Source: Arcobacteraceae bacterium | Lineage (GTDB): Bacteria; Campylobacterota; Campylobacteria; Campylobacterales; Arcobacteraceae | DNA: 64,000 nt | Reading direction: 5' to 3' | NCBI GenBank assembly: GCA_021107755.1 | Contig: JAIOSF010000026.1 | Span: 62,001-126,000, forward strand | In this document: positions 16,505 to 25,827 of the stretch, piece by piece | How the letters are laid out: each line of letters begins with the position of its first letter | Numbering within the stretch: position 1 is the stretch's first letter | Translations under genes and position numbers: made by a program | The notes under the pieces: generated by a model | What the model saw: the letters and a program-made list of their open reading frames with translations, nothing else | What the model was told of the DNA's origin: nothing | The model's database searches: none

Positions 16505-17218
16505 ATGGAAGAGCTATTTAATTTAACCTACAAAGATGAAGTTGAAGCTATCAAAGATGAAGAAAACTTTGAAGCACTTGGTGATGAAAAATATATTTTC
16601 CATGAGGATATGGAAGCACGACTCTATTGGGCGTTTTGCCGCCCTTCAGGTTCCCATCCAAATCAGATAAAAGACCCACATCCACTTGTATCAATTATGG
16701 CTTTTAATCACTCGCGACTAGGAGCATTGGAACGATTTAAGATTATCAATCCGGAAGTTATAAAAGATGATGAATTACGAAAAAAAATACGAAATAGAAT
16801 AAGAATGTTATTTCGCGATTTGATTGATAATGATTTTACAGAATTAAATCAAGTATTAGAAATAGTACCTGTCTTTTTAAGTGTTGCAATTGACCAATTA
16901 ATAAATGGTCGACTTTGGAATGATATAGTAGCTTCTGAAATAGAAGCTAGTAAATTTTTAAAAAGAATCTATAAAAGTGAAGAAAATATAAATGATGAAT
17001 TTCTAGAGGCTCTTCATAGAAAACTAGCAGACTTTAGTGAGTTTGATAGTGGAGAATTAAAAGAGTACTTAAATAATTTACTTGTGCAAAAAGAACAGAT
17101 AGATAAAATCATTTTAGAATATTACAAAGAAAAAACTTTTGAATATACACAAGAGTGTGATTTACACATACTTCAAAAAAAAGGGCTAGAAAAACTAGCT
17201 TCTAATTTACTTTCATAA
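16505..17218 (+). CDS. Hypothetical protein (237 aa)
   Basis: I do not recognise a family. The product is soluble, charged and appears mostly helical. The block YWAFCRPSGSHPNQIKDPHP is unusual and may be a conserved loop, and the C-terminal third looks like a helical bundle. There is no signal peptide or membrane segment. The ATG at 16505 has no clear ribosome site. It lies between the TetR-type regulator and mqo on the same strand. Confidence 0.65.
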   Translation: MEELFNLTYKDEVEAIKDEENFEALGDEKYIFHEDMEARLYWAFCRPSGSHPNQIKDPHPLVSIMAFNHSRLGALERFKIINPEVIKDDELRKKIRNRIRMLFRDLIDNDFTELNQVLEIVPVFLSVAIDQLINGRLWNDIVASEIEASKFLKRIYKSEENINDEFLEALHRKLADFSEFDSGELKEYLNNLLVQKEQIDKIILEYYKEKTFEYTQECDLHILQKKGLEKLASNLLS

Positions 17219-17264
17219 TTTACTTTTAGATACAATAATTATATAAAATATATAAGGTGTAATT

Positions 17265-18782
17265 GTGAGTAAAAAATATGAAGTTGTAATAGTAGGTGCA
17301 GGAATTTCAGGAGCAGCATTAGCGTATGAATTAGCTAGATATACAGATATAAAGTCTATTTGTATCTTAGAGAAGTATGAGGGTGTTGGTACTTTAAATA
17401 CTCTAGGTAAAGCCAACTCTCAAACAATTCACTTTGGAGATATAGAAACAAATTATACTCTTGCAAAAGCATCTATCACAAAACAAACAGCAAAAATGGT
17501 TGAAAAATATTGTTTACAATACAACTTAGAAAATGAAGTTATTTTCTCTCATCAAAAGATGGCTTTGGGTGTTGGAGATAAAGAGGTTGAATTTATGCTT
17601 GAAAGATACGAAGAGTTCAAAGAACTTTTTCCAAATCTTCAAGTATGGGATAAAGAGCATCTAAAAACAATTGAACCAAGACTTGTATTTGATGAGAATG
17701 GAGACGAGCGACCTGAAACAATTGTAGGGGTTGGTTCACAAGGGGAGTGGACAACCGTTGATTATAAGAAGCTGGCAGACCATATGATTGAAAATGCAAA
17801 AAAACAAGATGATACTACAGTTGATCTGTTTTTAAATTCACAAGTGACAGATATTGAGAAAGTTGAAAATGGATTTGTAATAAAAACTAAAGATAAAACT
17901 ATTGAAGCTGACTTTGTAGTTGTAAATGCTGGTGCACACTCACTCTATCTTGCACATCAAATGGGATACGGGCATGAGTATAGTTGTTTACCAGTTGCAG
18001 GAAGTTTTTATATGACAAACCAAAAAATACTAAATGGTAAAGTGTATATGGTTCAAAATCCAAAACTCCCATTTGCAGCACTTCATGGTGATCCAGATAT
18101 TTTGGAAAATGGTCTTACACGATTTGGACCAACTGCTTTAGTTTTGCCAAAACTGGAAAGATTTAAATCTGGTACTTATAAAGACTTTTGGACAACATTA
18201 CGATTTGATAAAAAGATTGTAAAGATATTTATAGATTTACTGAAAGATAGTGATATAAGAAACTATATATTTAGAAACTTCTTATTTGAGATACCTTTTA
18301 TAAACAAAAAACTTTTTGTAAGAGATGCTAAAAAAATCATACCAGCTCTTAGGGCTGATGAGATAGAGTATGCGCAAGGGTTTGGAGGTGTTAGACCACA
18401 GGTTTTAAATAAAAAAGAGGAAAAACTGATGCTAGGAGAAGCTTCTATTAACACAGGTGAAGGGATAGTATTTAATATGACCCCATCACCGGGGGCTACT
18501 AGCTGTTTGGGAAATGCAAAAAGGGATGTAATAAATGTAACAAAATACTTAAATAAAAACTTTGATATTAAAAAGTTTGAAGATGAGTTAGTTGAAGAAA
18601 ATATCTCTCAAAGTGCTATTGATGCAAATGAACAAAAACAATATGTTAGTAAAATAAGAGAAGAGATAAAAGCTCACGAAGAGGAATATTATCAAAATAT
18701 AAATGATGGACAAGAGTTACCTAGCTATTGGAATAAACCTTACAGTCCATGGAGAAATAAGAGAGACCATTGGGCTTTTTAA
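17265..18782 (+). CDS. mqo: Malate:quinone oxidoreductase, epsilonproteobacterial type
   Basis: This FAD-dependent membrane-associated enzyme oxidises malate to oxaloacetate and passes electrons to quinone in the citric acid cycle. The dinucleotide-binding motif is VVIVGAGISGAALAYELA. The blocks KANSQTIHFGDIETNYT, VINGAG-type VVNAGAHSLYLAHQMGYG, PVAGSFYM, VQNPKLPFAALHGDPD, GPTALVLPKLER and NMTPSPGATSCL agree with the Helicobacter/Campylobacter Mqo lineage, which is distant from E. coli Mqo. The start is a GTG with AAGGTG upstream. The length of 505 aa is larger than the Helicobacter enzyme by a C-terminal extension rich in charged residues that ends WNKPYSPWRNKRDHWAF. Confidence 0.9.
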   Translation: MSKKYEVVIVGAGISGAALAYELARYTDIKSICILEKYEGVGTLNTLGKANSQTIHFGDIETNYTLAKASITKQTAKMVEKYCLQYNLENEVIFSHQKMALGVGDKEVEFMLERYEEFKELFPNLQVWDKEHLKTIEPRLVFDENGDERPETIVGVGSQGEWTTVDYKKLADHMIENAKKQDDTTVDLFLNSQVTDIEKVENGFVIKTKDKTIEADFVVVNAGAHSLYLAHQMGYGHEYSCLPVAGSFYMTNQKILNGKVYMVQNPKLPFAALHGDPDILENGLTRFGPTALVLPKLERFKSGTYKDFWTTLRFDKKIVKIFIDLLKDSDIRNYIFRNFLFEIPFINKKLFVRDAKKIIPALRADEIEYAQGFGGVRPQVLNKKEEKLMLGEASINTGEGIVFNMTPSPGATSCLGNAKRDVINVTKYLNKNFDIKKFEDELVEENISQSAIDANEQKQYVSKIREEIKAHEEEYYQNINDGQELPSYWNKPYSPWRNKRDHWAF

Positions 18783-18868
18783 AAGTTATATTTTCAAAAC
18801 CTTGAAGCTCTCAATTAATATTTTAGAGTTTCGTTAGTTTCTTCAAGAACAAAAAATCTCGATAAAAT

Positions 18869-20743
18869 CTAAGGTATAGTTACTTGAAGAGGCAATACTA
18901 TTTTTATTTCTGTCCCTCTGTATTTTTTATGTTCATATTCAAACTCTTTATTGTGAACTGCAATTGTTCCATCCATACCATCAACAATAAATTTGTATGT
19001 CATACTAAGACCAAGTCCAGTACCTTTTGATTTATGTTTAGTGGTAAAGTAAGGTTCAAATACTTTATCTGTAATATTTTCAGGTATACCTCCACCATTG
19101 TCTAGCATCTCTATTACAGCATGATTATTTTGAGAATAAGTGGTTACTTTTATCATTCTATCGTGTGTAGTATGCTCTTTTAGAGCATCTTTTGCATTAT
19201 TAAAGATATTTATAAAACATTGTATAAGTTCATTATTATAACCATTTATTTTGATATCCTTTTCTAGCTTTAAAGTAAGTTTGATATCGTTTGTTTTTAT
19301 TGCACCTTCTACTAGATGAATAAATGAGTTTATATTTTCTTCTAAACTGAAAATCTCTTTTACCCTATCACCTTTTATAAAATTTCTAAAATCATCTATT
19401 GTTTCTGATAGATATTGTGCATTTTCATTAATAGCATCACATATTGTAATAAACTCTTCATCACTTAAAACTCCATACTCTTTTTGTACTTTCATACCTG
19501 TAGCCCCTGTAGATATAATAGAAAGAGGTTGTCTCCATTGATGAGCAATATTTCCTATCATCTCTCCCATAGCTGCCATTTTGGATTGTTCAAGTATCAT
19601 TTTATCTTTTTTGCAAGCTTTTCTTTTATAGCTTTCAAATCTTTTTTGAATTGTATAAGATAAAGATAATGATAGAATGATAATTAAAATTATAATTATA
19701 ATAGAGATTAAAATAATACTATTCATCTGCTTTTGGTTTTGTGTTCTTAGTTCCTTTTTTTTATTCTCAATGAGTGCATTTAAATCATTGGTATAAAATC
19801 CTGAACCTATTACCCAGTCCCAATCTTTTATTGGTACTACATAGGAAATTTTATTTAGTCCTTTTTCTGGTAGTACATACTCAATAAAACCACCATCATT
19901 TTGTGCTGTTTTTAAAATCTCTTTTGTAATGTGCTTTAATTCTAATTTATTTTTACCTATCATATCTTTATCTTTATGTGCTAAGATGATACCATCTTTA
20001 TTAAAAATAAAAATGTAAGAATCTTTTTTATAAGTGTACACAGATAATCTTTTTGTAATAAATTCTTTTACAATCTCTTCATAATCTTCTACATACTCTC
20101 CTGTACCAATAAACCAATCAAGTGGTTCAAAATATTTGTTGAAACCTATCTTTTCATATTGTTTTACCATATCGTCTGGTTTATGATACCACCAAGTTAA
20201 AAACCCCTCTTTTTGTTCTTTAAGTTGTTTGATGATCTCTCTTGTAAGATACATACCTTTACCATCTTTAAAGTTATAAAAACTTGTTCCCTCCAACTGT
20301 CTAGATAAGGGTAATAATATACATTCATAGTCCATAGAATAGATGAAGAAATAACCTCTTCCATCATTGAATCTAATATTAACAAGAGCATTTTTAATCA
20401 TCTCTTTTATCTCATTTTTACTTTTTGTATCTTTGTATTTGTTATAGATATTTGTAGTGATACTGTATGCCATATAAACTTTTTCTTTTATATTTTCTTT
20501 GAGTTGTTCTTTAGTTAATTGTTTTTCACTAAAGATATTCTTTCTTATTTTTAAAATTTCTTGTTTTAAAGTTTCTTTTTCTTGTTTTAAATAGAGTTCT
20601 TTAACACTTTTTATTTCGTTATTAAAATTTATATTGTTTATATATAAAGCAACAATTATCCCTACAGTAGCAAGAGCTGTAACAATAATAAGTGGAATTA
20701 TCTTGATAGATAATAATAGTTTTTTTTCATCTTTGTTTGTCAT
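18869..20743 (-). CDS. Cache-domain sensor histidine kinase
   Basis: A membrane segment at about 10-32 is followed by a long periplasmic region with two Cache modules. The first contains IRFNDGRGYFFIYSMD and WYHKPDD, the second KDSYIFIFNKDGIILAHKD and WDWVIGSGFYTNDL. A second membrane segment is at about 345-368. The phospho-acceptor box is GNIAHQWRQPLSII, followed by the N box (NIFNNAKDAL) and G boxes (DNGGGIP, GTGLGLSM). All kinase motifs are intact. No response regulator is adjacent, so it is an orphan. The kinase core is closely similar to that of the kinase at 36265-38130. Confidence 0.9.
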   Translation of the reverse strand: MTNKDEKKLLLSIKIIPLIIVTALATVGIIVALYINNINFNNEIKSVKELYLKQEKETLKQEILKIRKNIFSEKQLTKEQLKENIKEKVYMAYSITTNIYNKYKDTKSKNEIKEMIKNALVNIRFNDGRGYFFIYSMDYECILLPLSRQLEGTSFYNFKDGKGMYLTREIIKQLKEQKEGFLTWWYHKPDDMVKQYEKIGFNKYFEPLDWFIGTGEYVEDYEEIVKEFITKRLSVYTYKKDSYIFIFNKDGIILAHKDKDMIGKNKLELKHITKEILKTAQNDGGFIEYVLPEKGLNKISYVVPIKDWDWVIGSGFYTNDLNALIENKKKELRTQNQKQMNSIILISIIIIILIIILSLSLSYTIQKRFESYKRKACKKDKMILEQSKMAAMGEMIGNIAHQWRQPLSIISTGATGMKVQKEYGVLSDEEFITICDAINENAQYLSETIDDFRNFIKGDRVKEIFSLEENINSFIHLVEGAIKTNDIKLTLKLEKDIKINGYNNELIQCFINIFNNAKDALKEHTTHDRMIKVTTYSQNNHAVIEMLDNGGGIPENITDKVFEPYFTTKHKSKGTGLGLSMTYKFIVDGMDGTIAVHNKEFEYEHKKYRGTEIKIVLPLQVTIP

Positions 20744-20883
20744 TATATATTACTTTTTTCTTTTTGTTTATATTGTTATATAATAATTTTAACCTATTAA
20801 TACTTATATCTGTAATGAGAGCTAGTTTTTTCATCTAATCTTATGTTTTTGTTTTATTTTGATTTAAGTGTATAAATTTATTT

Positions 20884-20916
20884 TGTGACAGTTTTGTGAC
20901 ATCTTTTTGTTATGAT
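20884..20916 (+). promoter_or_regulatory. Pho-box-like tandem repeat (TGTGACA-N4-TGTGACA) with -10 box
   Basis: TGTGACA occurs at 20884-20890 and 20895-20901, an 11-bp period, within the longer repeat TTTTGTGACA. TATGAT at 20911-20916 is a plausible -10 box placed about 9 bp after the repeats, and no good -35 box is present. This is the geometry of an OmpR/PhoB-type activator site. Confidence 0.5.
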
Positions 20917-20953
20917 TTTAATTATATGATTGTTATTTATTCAAGGGAAAAGG

Positions 20954-21730
20954 ATGAAAATAAATTTAAATCAAACTACTGTAAAACCTTCTAATGAATC
21001 AGGTAAAGATTATTCTCATAACTTTACTAATGCAGATAAAATTAACAATAATAGAAAAGCCAAAGAAAAACCCTCTTTTATCAAATTATACAAAAAAAAG
21101 CGAAAACCTAGAGAGATAACATACGATGAATATAAAGAGTTAACAAAAGATGATATCAATATTTTGTACCCAAAAGATTCAATGATAGAGTTAAATAATG
21201 AAGCAGTATCTTTATATATTAAAGTAAAGATAACAAGTGATGAAATTTTAAATAAAGTTTTGTTTGAAAAAGAGTTAAAGTTACTTCAATCAATTGACAT
21301 GAAATACTTAATACCTCTTAATAAAGCTATTAATAAATTGTTTGATATTCAAATCTCTCTAGTTATTAATCGTATACTTATAGATGATAAATTTATGAAT
21401 AGTGACACAATAGAAAGTTATTACTTCAAAATTTCTAAAAAAATAGATAAACTGTTTAAAGTCACTAAGATAGTAGAATATAAATATGATAGTGAGCGGA
21501 GGGTATCATTACTGTTATATACTTTTAATTATATGATTGAACAATTTAAAACAGAAATAACAAAAGGTAATCATGATAAAGATTCACATTTTTACAAAGG
21601 TTTAAAAGCGATTATATTATATTGTGAGAATATAAATAGTGAGTACTATAAAAGAAAAAAAGAGAATAGTGCACTTCTGTTTTTTCATAGAAAAATATTA
21701 AAATTTGGTCATCAAACTATAATAGGATAA
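20954..21730 (+). CDS. Hypothetical protein (258 aa)
   Basis: I do not recognise a family. The ORF track starts at a TTG (20930), but the ATG at 20954 follows AAGGGAAAAGG and is preferred. The first 60 residues are polar, Asn/Lys-rich and probably disordered. They contain FIKLYKKKRKPREITYDEYKELT, a basic patch. The rest is a helical, soluble region with no signal peptide or membrane segment. A tandem repeat of the type bound by OmpR-family regulators lies in its promoter, so expression is probably controlled by a two-component system. Confidence 0.65.
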   Translation: MKINLNQTTVKPSNESGKDYSHNFTNADKINNNRKAKEKPSFIKLYKKKRKPREITYDEYKELTKDDINILYPKDSMIELNNEAVSLYIKVKITSDEILNKVLFEKELKLLQSIDMKYLIPLNKAINKLFDIQISLVINRILIDDKFMNSDTIESYYFKISKKIDKLFKVTKIVEYKYDSERRVSLLLYTFNYMIEQFKTEITKGNHDKDSHFYKGLKAIILYCENINSEYYKRKKENSALLFFHRKILKFGHQTIIG

Positions 21731-21772
21731 AAACTTCGCTATACTGTAAACATATTAAAAAGAGGATTACGA

Positions 21773-21934
21773 ATGGCTAAAACAAACTATGGTTATGAAA
21801 AACATATAAAAGAGATAGAAAAACAGAAAAAAAAAGAGGAAAAGCTTAAAAAAAAGTTAGCAAAAAAGAATGATGAAACAGCCCAAGAAGATACACAAAC
21901 ACCTCCAGATACATCAATTACTGAAGAAAAATAG
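21773..21934 (+). CDS. Small lysine-rich protein (53 aa), below ORF-track cutoff
   Basis: An ORF of 53 codons beginning MAKTNYGYEK and containing EKQKKKEEKLKKKLAKK follows AGAGGA at normal spacing. It is a single very basic helix with a Thr/Pro/Glu tail. The opening resembles short MAK(S/T)NY-type proteins I have seen in related bacteria, all of unknown function; this is from memory. It is followed 19 nt later by the RNase H-like gene and may be in the same transcript. Confidence 0.6.
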   Translation: MAKTNYGYEKHIKEIEKQKKKEEKLKKKLAKKNDETAQEDTQTPPDTSITEEK

Positions 21935-21953
21935 ATAATAACTTGCGAATAAA

Positions 21954-22436
21954 ATGAAATCAAATATCTTTTTATTTGTAGATGGAAGTGTCCATCCTCA
22001 AAGAGGTATTGGTTTTGGTGGGTATTTACTCCTAAATGAATCTGAATTATCTTCATCTGCATTAGAAAGAAAAGTAAAAACTAAAAAGTTTGAAAACACC
22101 TCCTCAACAAAACTGGAGTTGGAGACACTTTTATGGGCTTTGGATGATACAAATTTAAAAAACTTTAAAATAGTAGTTTATACAGATTGCCAAAATATTA
22201 TAGGGTTACAAGATAGACGAGAAGGTTTTGAGAAAAAAAACTATATCACCCCTAAAAACAAACAGATAAAAAATCATGAGTTATATAAAGAATTTTTTAA
22301 GATGCTAGATATTTTAGATTGTGAGTTTGTGAAAGTAAAAGGGCATAAAAAAACAGCTATAAAAAATGAGATAGATGAGATTTTTACCCTTGTAGATAGA
22401 GCTACAAGAAAGGCTTTGAGGGAAACTATTGTATAG
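21954..22436 (+). CDS. RNase H-like fold protein
   Basis: The 160-aa protein has the acidic residues of the RNase H family in order: FVDGSVHPQ (first Asp), TKLELETLLWAL (Glu), VVYTDCQNI (second Asp) and FTLVDRATRKAL (last Asp). This suggests a metal-dependent nuclease acting on RNA in RNA-DNA hybrids, though the sequence is divergent from classical RnhA and carries an insertion between the second and last Asp. The surrounding genes give no pathway context. Confidence 0.8.
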   Translation: MKSNIFLFVDGSVHPQRGIGFGGYLLLNESELSSSALERKVKTKKFENTSSTKLELETLLWALDDTNLKNFKIVVYTDCQNIIGLQDRREGFEKKNYITPKNKQIKNHELYKEFFKMLDILDCEFVKVKGHKKTAIKNEIDEIFTLVDRATRKALRETIV

Positions 22437-22600
22437 TTTATGATTTTGCTTTTTTTTGATAACTGTTTAAAAGTCTAAAGAGTTCCACTCTTTTAAGTTT
22501 GAAACCGTAAGTGATGCCCTTGTACCACGGAAGGATAATTAGATTAATTAGTATCTTGTCACCGGATTTTTTTATAATTATAAAGTTTTATTTTTATATA
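22437..22600. other. Intergenic region with hairpin, no gene seen
   Basis: This gap has a 7-bp inverted repeat (AAAGAGT-N3-ACTCTTT) and a less AT-rich stretch (GTGATGCCCTTGTACCACGG) that is out of character with the neighbouring spacers. No ORF with a ribosome site is visible. A small RNA or relic of a gene is possible, but neither is supported further. Confidence 0.3.
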
Positions 22601-22939
22601 ATGAAAGCTACTAATAAATTATATGGAGAATTAGTATTGGCAAGACATAGAAAAGGTGATAGATACCTCTCAGAGGAAGAATATGAAAAAGAAAATGATT
22701 TTAATTGGATTTTTATACTTTTCATTTTAGGTTCGATAGTTACAGGATATTATACAAAATTATTTATAAGTGATTTCGAAATTGAAAAATGGATTAAATT
22801 TACTTTAATAATTCTATCTGGTTTTATAGGAGGAAGTATTCTTTCTAGTCTATATAAACAAATACAAATTTTAATTGGCATTATAATAATTATTTCATTA
22901 ATATACTTTTTTGGGAATTTATTGTGGTCAAATATTTAA
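22601..22939 (+). CDS. Hypothetical membrane protein (112 aa)
   Basis: The ORF track starts at 22511, but the first 30 residues there look like translated leader. The ATG at 22601 is the likely start even though no ribosome site precedes it. The first 40 residues are polar (KATNKLYGELVLARHRKGDRYLS region), then three membrane segments fill the rest (about 44-62, 72-92 and 95-110). I do not recognise a family. Confidence 0.5.
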   Translation: MKATNKLYGELVLARHRKGDRYLSEEEYEKENDFNWIFILFILGSIVTGYYTKLFISDFEIEKWIKFTLIILSGFIGGSILSSLYKQIQILIGIIIIISLIYFFGNLLWSNI

Positions 22940-23107
22940 ATTTTTTGGTAGTTATTTAAGTATTGCAGATTTTTATAATTATATATTCTATTCCCTAAAT
23001 AATAAAGGGGTCAAGTGATAATAATAATTTCTTTATTCAAATTAATTTAATAAACTATATTTTAAAAGATTGTTTAGAAAGTTGATTTATTTTTGAAAAA
23101 AATGAAA
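22940..23107. other. Intergenic region without visible gene
   Basis: This 168-base AT-rich spacer lies between the small membrane gene and the 3' end of tRNA-Asn. I see no ORF. The T-rich stretch that follows the tRNA on the minus strand (around 23090-23100) may end its transcription, without a clear hairpin. Confidence 0.4.
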
Positions 23108-23182
23108 TGGCTCCGGCACCTGGGATCGAACCAGGGACCAAATGATTAACAGTCATCTACTCTACCGCTGAGCTATGCCGGA
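23108..23182 (-). tRNA. tRNA-Asn (anticodon GTT)
   Basis: Read on the minus strand, the 7-bp acceptor stem is TCCGGCA/TGCCGGA, the D arm has AGCTCAGCGGTAGAG, the anticodon loop is CTGTTAA with GTT, and the T arm has GGTTCGATCC. The discriminator is G and a CCA end is encoded in the DNA. It has an excellent promoter upstream. Confidence 0.95.
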
Positions 23183-23225
23183 ACTTGTGTTAGTTTAAAA
23201 AGAATGTTTCCTTTTAAGTGGCGAA

Positions 23226-23254
23226 ATTATAGTTAAATATTTCAATTTTGTCAA
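23226..23254 (-). promoter_or_regulatory. Consensus sigma-70 promoter of tRNA-Asn
   Basis: On the minus strand TTGACA (23249-23254) and TATAAT (23226-23231) are separated by exactly 17 bp, a perfect consensus. It points to tRNA-Asn about 40 bp downstream. Confidence 0.85.
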
Positions 23255-23270
23255 TTAAATTTAGCTTAAA

Positions 23271-24179
23271 TTATGATATTTTATAAAACTTCACATTGTT
23301 GTTGATAACTTCATAGACTTTTTTACTTTCTAGTAGAGTTTTCAGTATCTCTTGAGAGTTTTTTGTGAAGATATTTTCTATATCATCTTGGGTTAGAGGG
23401 CGACGTAAAAGGAGTCTTAGTATCTCATCTTCGTTGTATTCCTCTTTTGTGATATTTTTATCTCTATGGGCTATGGTAACTGGAAGATTTTTAAAACTAT
23501 CTGCTATAGAAAGTAGGGCTTCATAAGTTACAGGCTTCACATCATACGCTGGTGGTCTATCTATGGTACCTATATCTACTCTATTTGGCTTGATAAGCTG
23601 TAGAGCTTCATATATCTTAGTTATCTCCTCTTGGCTATCGTTGAGAGTTTTTACAAAAAGAGTTTCAGTGATGAGTTGTTTTTTATGTATTTTTCTAAAA
23701 GCTATCATCCCATCTACTATTTTACTACAATCTATACTATCATCTACCCTATCAAGTTTTTTAAAACATTTTTTACTTACACAATCAAGTGAAAGCTTTA
23801 CTATATCTATTTTACTTAGGGTTTGTTGTATCTCTGGTTCATAGATATTAGCACCATTACTTAGGATGAGTGTTTTTATATTGCCTTTTATCTTATCTAC
23901 TTCATCTATAAGAGTTGAGAGTTTTGGATATAAAGTTGGTTCACCATTTGCTGTGAAGGTTATCACATCTATGTTTTTATGATTTGCAAGGGCAGTTTTC
24001 AGTTGGGAGATGATATCTTCAACTTCTAATATTTGGGTTTGTTTTGATACAGTTTCTGCTTTGTCTAATTCACAATATAAACAATCAAAGTTACATTGCT
24101 TTGAGGCAGGGGAGAGGTCTATTCCTAGACTCATCCCAAATCTTCTTGATGGGATGGGTCCAAAAATGATATTATCCAT
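23271..24179 (-). CDS. Radical SAM protein
   Basis: The cysteine motif CNFDCLYC binds the 4Fe-4S cluster used to cleave S-adenosylmethionine. It is preceded by FGPIPSRRFGMSLGIDL, typical of a radical SAM group annotated as MoaA-like oxidoreductases of unknown substrate. FTANGEPTLYP follows. The C-terminal 60 residues look like a small winged helix (RRPLTQDDIENIF). The ORF track begins at a GTG inside hemE (24209). The ATG at 24179, 2 nt after the hemE stop codon and with AGCGGAAA upstream, is preferred. It is probably cotranscribed with hemE. Confidence 0.87.
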   Translation of the reverse strand: MDNIIFGPIPSRRFGMSLGIDLSPASKQCNFDCLYCELDKAETVSKQTQILEVEDIISQLKTALANHKNIDVITFTANGEPTLYPKLSTLIDEVDKIKGNIKTLILSNGANIYEPEIQQTLSKIDIVKLSLDCVSKKCFKKLDRVDDSIDCSKIVDGMIAFRKIHKKQLITETLFVKTLNDSQEEITKIYEALQLIKPNRVDIGTIDRPPAYDVKPVTYEALLSIADSFKNLPVTIAHRDKNITKEEYNEDEILRLLLRRPLTQDDIENIFTKNSQEILKTLLESKKVYEVINNNVKFYKIS

Positions 24180-24181
24180 AT

Positions 24182-25231
24182 CTATTTTTTTCCGCTCACT
24201 CTTTGACACTCTCTTACGAAGTGAATTGCATTTTCTACTGGAACATCTGGTAAAATACCATGACCTAGGTTAAAGATATGTCTTTTCCCTTCCATAATTT
24301 TTTGGATACCCTCTACACATTGTGTAGTTGCCTCTTTTGAGTAGAGTCTACATGGCTCCATATTCCCTTGAAGAACATATCTATCTCCAAGCTTTTCTTT
24401 AGCTAGTGCCATTGGAGTTCCCCAATCTACACCAAATACATCGAAGTTTCCATATACAAGTCCTGATGATATAAAAGCACTTACACCTTTAGGAAACATA
24501 ATAATTGGAGTTTCTGGGTATTTAGATTTTAGATAATCTGCAATTTCAACCATATATTGCCAAGAGAATTCATTGTATTTTGATGGCTCAATCGCTGCTG
24601 CCCATGAATCAAAAATTTGAACAACATCAATACCTGATTGAATCTGTTTTTCCATATAGAGTTTTACAACTTCTGTTACTTTTCTCAATATTTTGTGTAA
24701 AAGTTCTGGATTTGAGTACATCATTTTTTTACATAAATTATATGTTTTAGTCCCTTGCCCCTCAATCATATAAGTTGCAAGTGTCCAAGGTGCTCCTGTA
24801 AAACCAATAAGTGCTTTATCATCACCTCTTGCATCTAACTGTTCTCTTAAAAGTTTGATAGTGTCATATACATAAGTAAGTTTACTAGAAGCTTCTTTTC
24901 CACCAATAAGTCTATCAACATCAGCTTCGTTAACGATTGGGTCACTAAATTTTGGACCTTCACCTTTTACAAAAGATAAATCCATACCCATCTCATCAGG
25001 TATTACTAAAATATCTGAAAATAATATAGCAGCATCAACACCAACGATATCAAGTGGTTGGATAGTAACTTCTGCTGCTTTTTTGGGATCATGACAAAGA
25101 TTTAAAAAGTTTCCAGCTTCTGCTCGAACTGCCATATACTCTGGAAGGTATCTTCCCGCTTGTCTCATCATCCATACTGGTGTATAAGGTGTCTCTTTTC
25201 CAAGACACGCATCAACAAATATTTTTCCCAT
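24182..25231 (-). CDS. hemE: Uroporphyrinogen decarboxylase HemE
   Basis: HemE removes four carboxyl groups from uroporphyrinogen III to give coproporphyrinogen III in haem synthesis. The N-terminal signature [15 protein letters not shown] is complete, including the Arg residues that bind substrate. The catalytic Asp is in [11 protein letters not shown]. Later blocks [23 protein letters not shown] and [12 protein letters not shown] also fit. The length of 349 aa is normal. AAGGAAAATAT precedes the ATG. Confidence 0.96.
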   Translation of the reverse strand: MGKIFVDACLGKETPYTPVWMMRQAGRYLPEYMAVRAEAGNFLNLCHDPKKAAEVTIQPLDIVGVDAAILFSDILVIPDEMGMDLSFVKGEGPKFSDPIVNEADVDRLIGGKEASSKLTYVYDTIKLLREQLDARGDDKALIGFTGAPWTLATYMIEGQGTKTYNLCKKMMYSNPELLHKILRKVTEVVKLYMEKQIQSGIDVVQIFDSWAAAIEPSKYNEFSWQYMVEIADYLKSKYPETPIIMFPKGVSAFISSGLVYGNFDVFGVDWGTPMALAKEKLGDRYVLQGNMEPCRLYSKEATTQCVEGIQKIMEGKRHIFNLGHGILPDVPVENAIHFVRECQRVSGKK

Positions 25232-25314
25232 ATATTTTCCTTTTTTATTCTCTATTTTTAAATGAATTTCTTATGTTATATTAGTTTGGAGTAGGTTATA
25301 GATTTAAAAATCTA

Positions 25315-25824
25315 TTATTTTCCTACTTTTCCTAAAAAGTACAATCCAACTGAAAGTGCAGTGATTGAAAGTGCAAAATACAACATCTCTAATGGTGTTG
25401 CAAAATCTGTATGTAAAACTCTTTGAAAAAAGCTTACGACAAGTACCATAACAATAACTTTTGCTATTTTATCTTTAAGTTGGTCAAGTGAGTGAATTGC
25501 AAGTATTTTATTTGCATTTTCTTTCTCCATAGCTTCATCAATCTCAGATACAAATAGTTCATATAAACCAAATGCAAAGATAAAAAGTACAACTGCAATT
25601 AAGTATAAATCAACAGCTCCAATAATACCTGCAACTATATCTTCATGAAAATGTTCAGGGTGTGCACCTGCCATTATAGTTTTAAAACTATATACAGTAA
25701 CTCCCCAAATATCAAGTGATGCAACAATAAATAGTACAATCGCCCCCAAAAGTCCAAAGACTACAGCAAGTACAATTATAAATCTACTTCTCCAAATAGC
25801 ACCTTCAAATAGTTTTTCTATCAT
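25315..25824 (-). CDS. UPF0114 (YqhA-like) membrane protein
   Basis: The 169-aa product begins EKLFEGAIWRSRFIIVLAVVFGLLG, the UPF0114 signature, and has four membrane segments. The block AVDLYLIAVVLFIFAFGLYELFVS and the late VLHTDFATPLEML also fit. The function of the family is unknown. It starts 3 nt after the asd stop codon and so belongs to the gyrA-asd transcript. A short inverted repeat (ATAGATTT/AAATCTAT) overlaps its stop codon. Confidence 0.88.
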   Translation of the reverse strand: MIEKLFEGAIWRSRFIIVLAVVFGLLGAIVLFIVASLDIWGVTVYSFKTIMAGAHPEHFHEDIVAGIIGAVDLYLIAVVLFIFAFGLYELFVSEIDEAMEKENANKILAIHSLDQLKDKIAKVIVMVLVVSFFQRVLHTDFATPLEMLYFALSITALSVGLYFLGKVGK

Positions 25825-25827
25825 ATA

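Noticed and set aside
22437-22600. Signal recognition particle RNA or tmRNA
   Set aside because: GGAAGGA is present, but the flanking conserved SRP loop bases are not, and no tmRNA tag frame is seen.
23108-23182. tRNA-Asn as integration site of a mobile element
   Set aside because: No integrase next to it and no second copy of the tRNA 3' end seen in the window.
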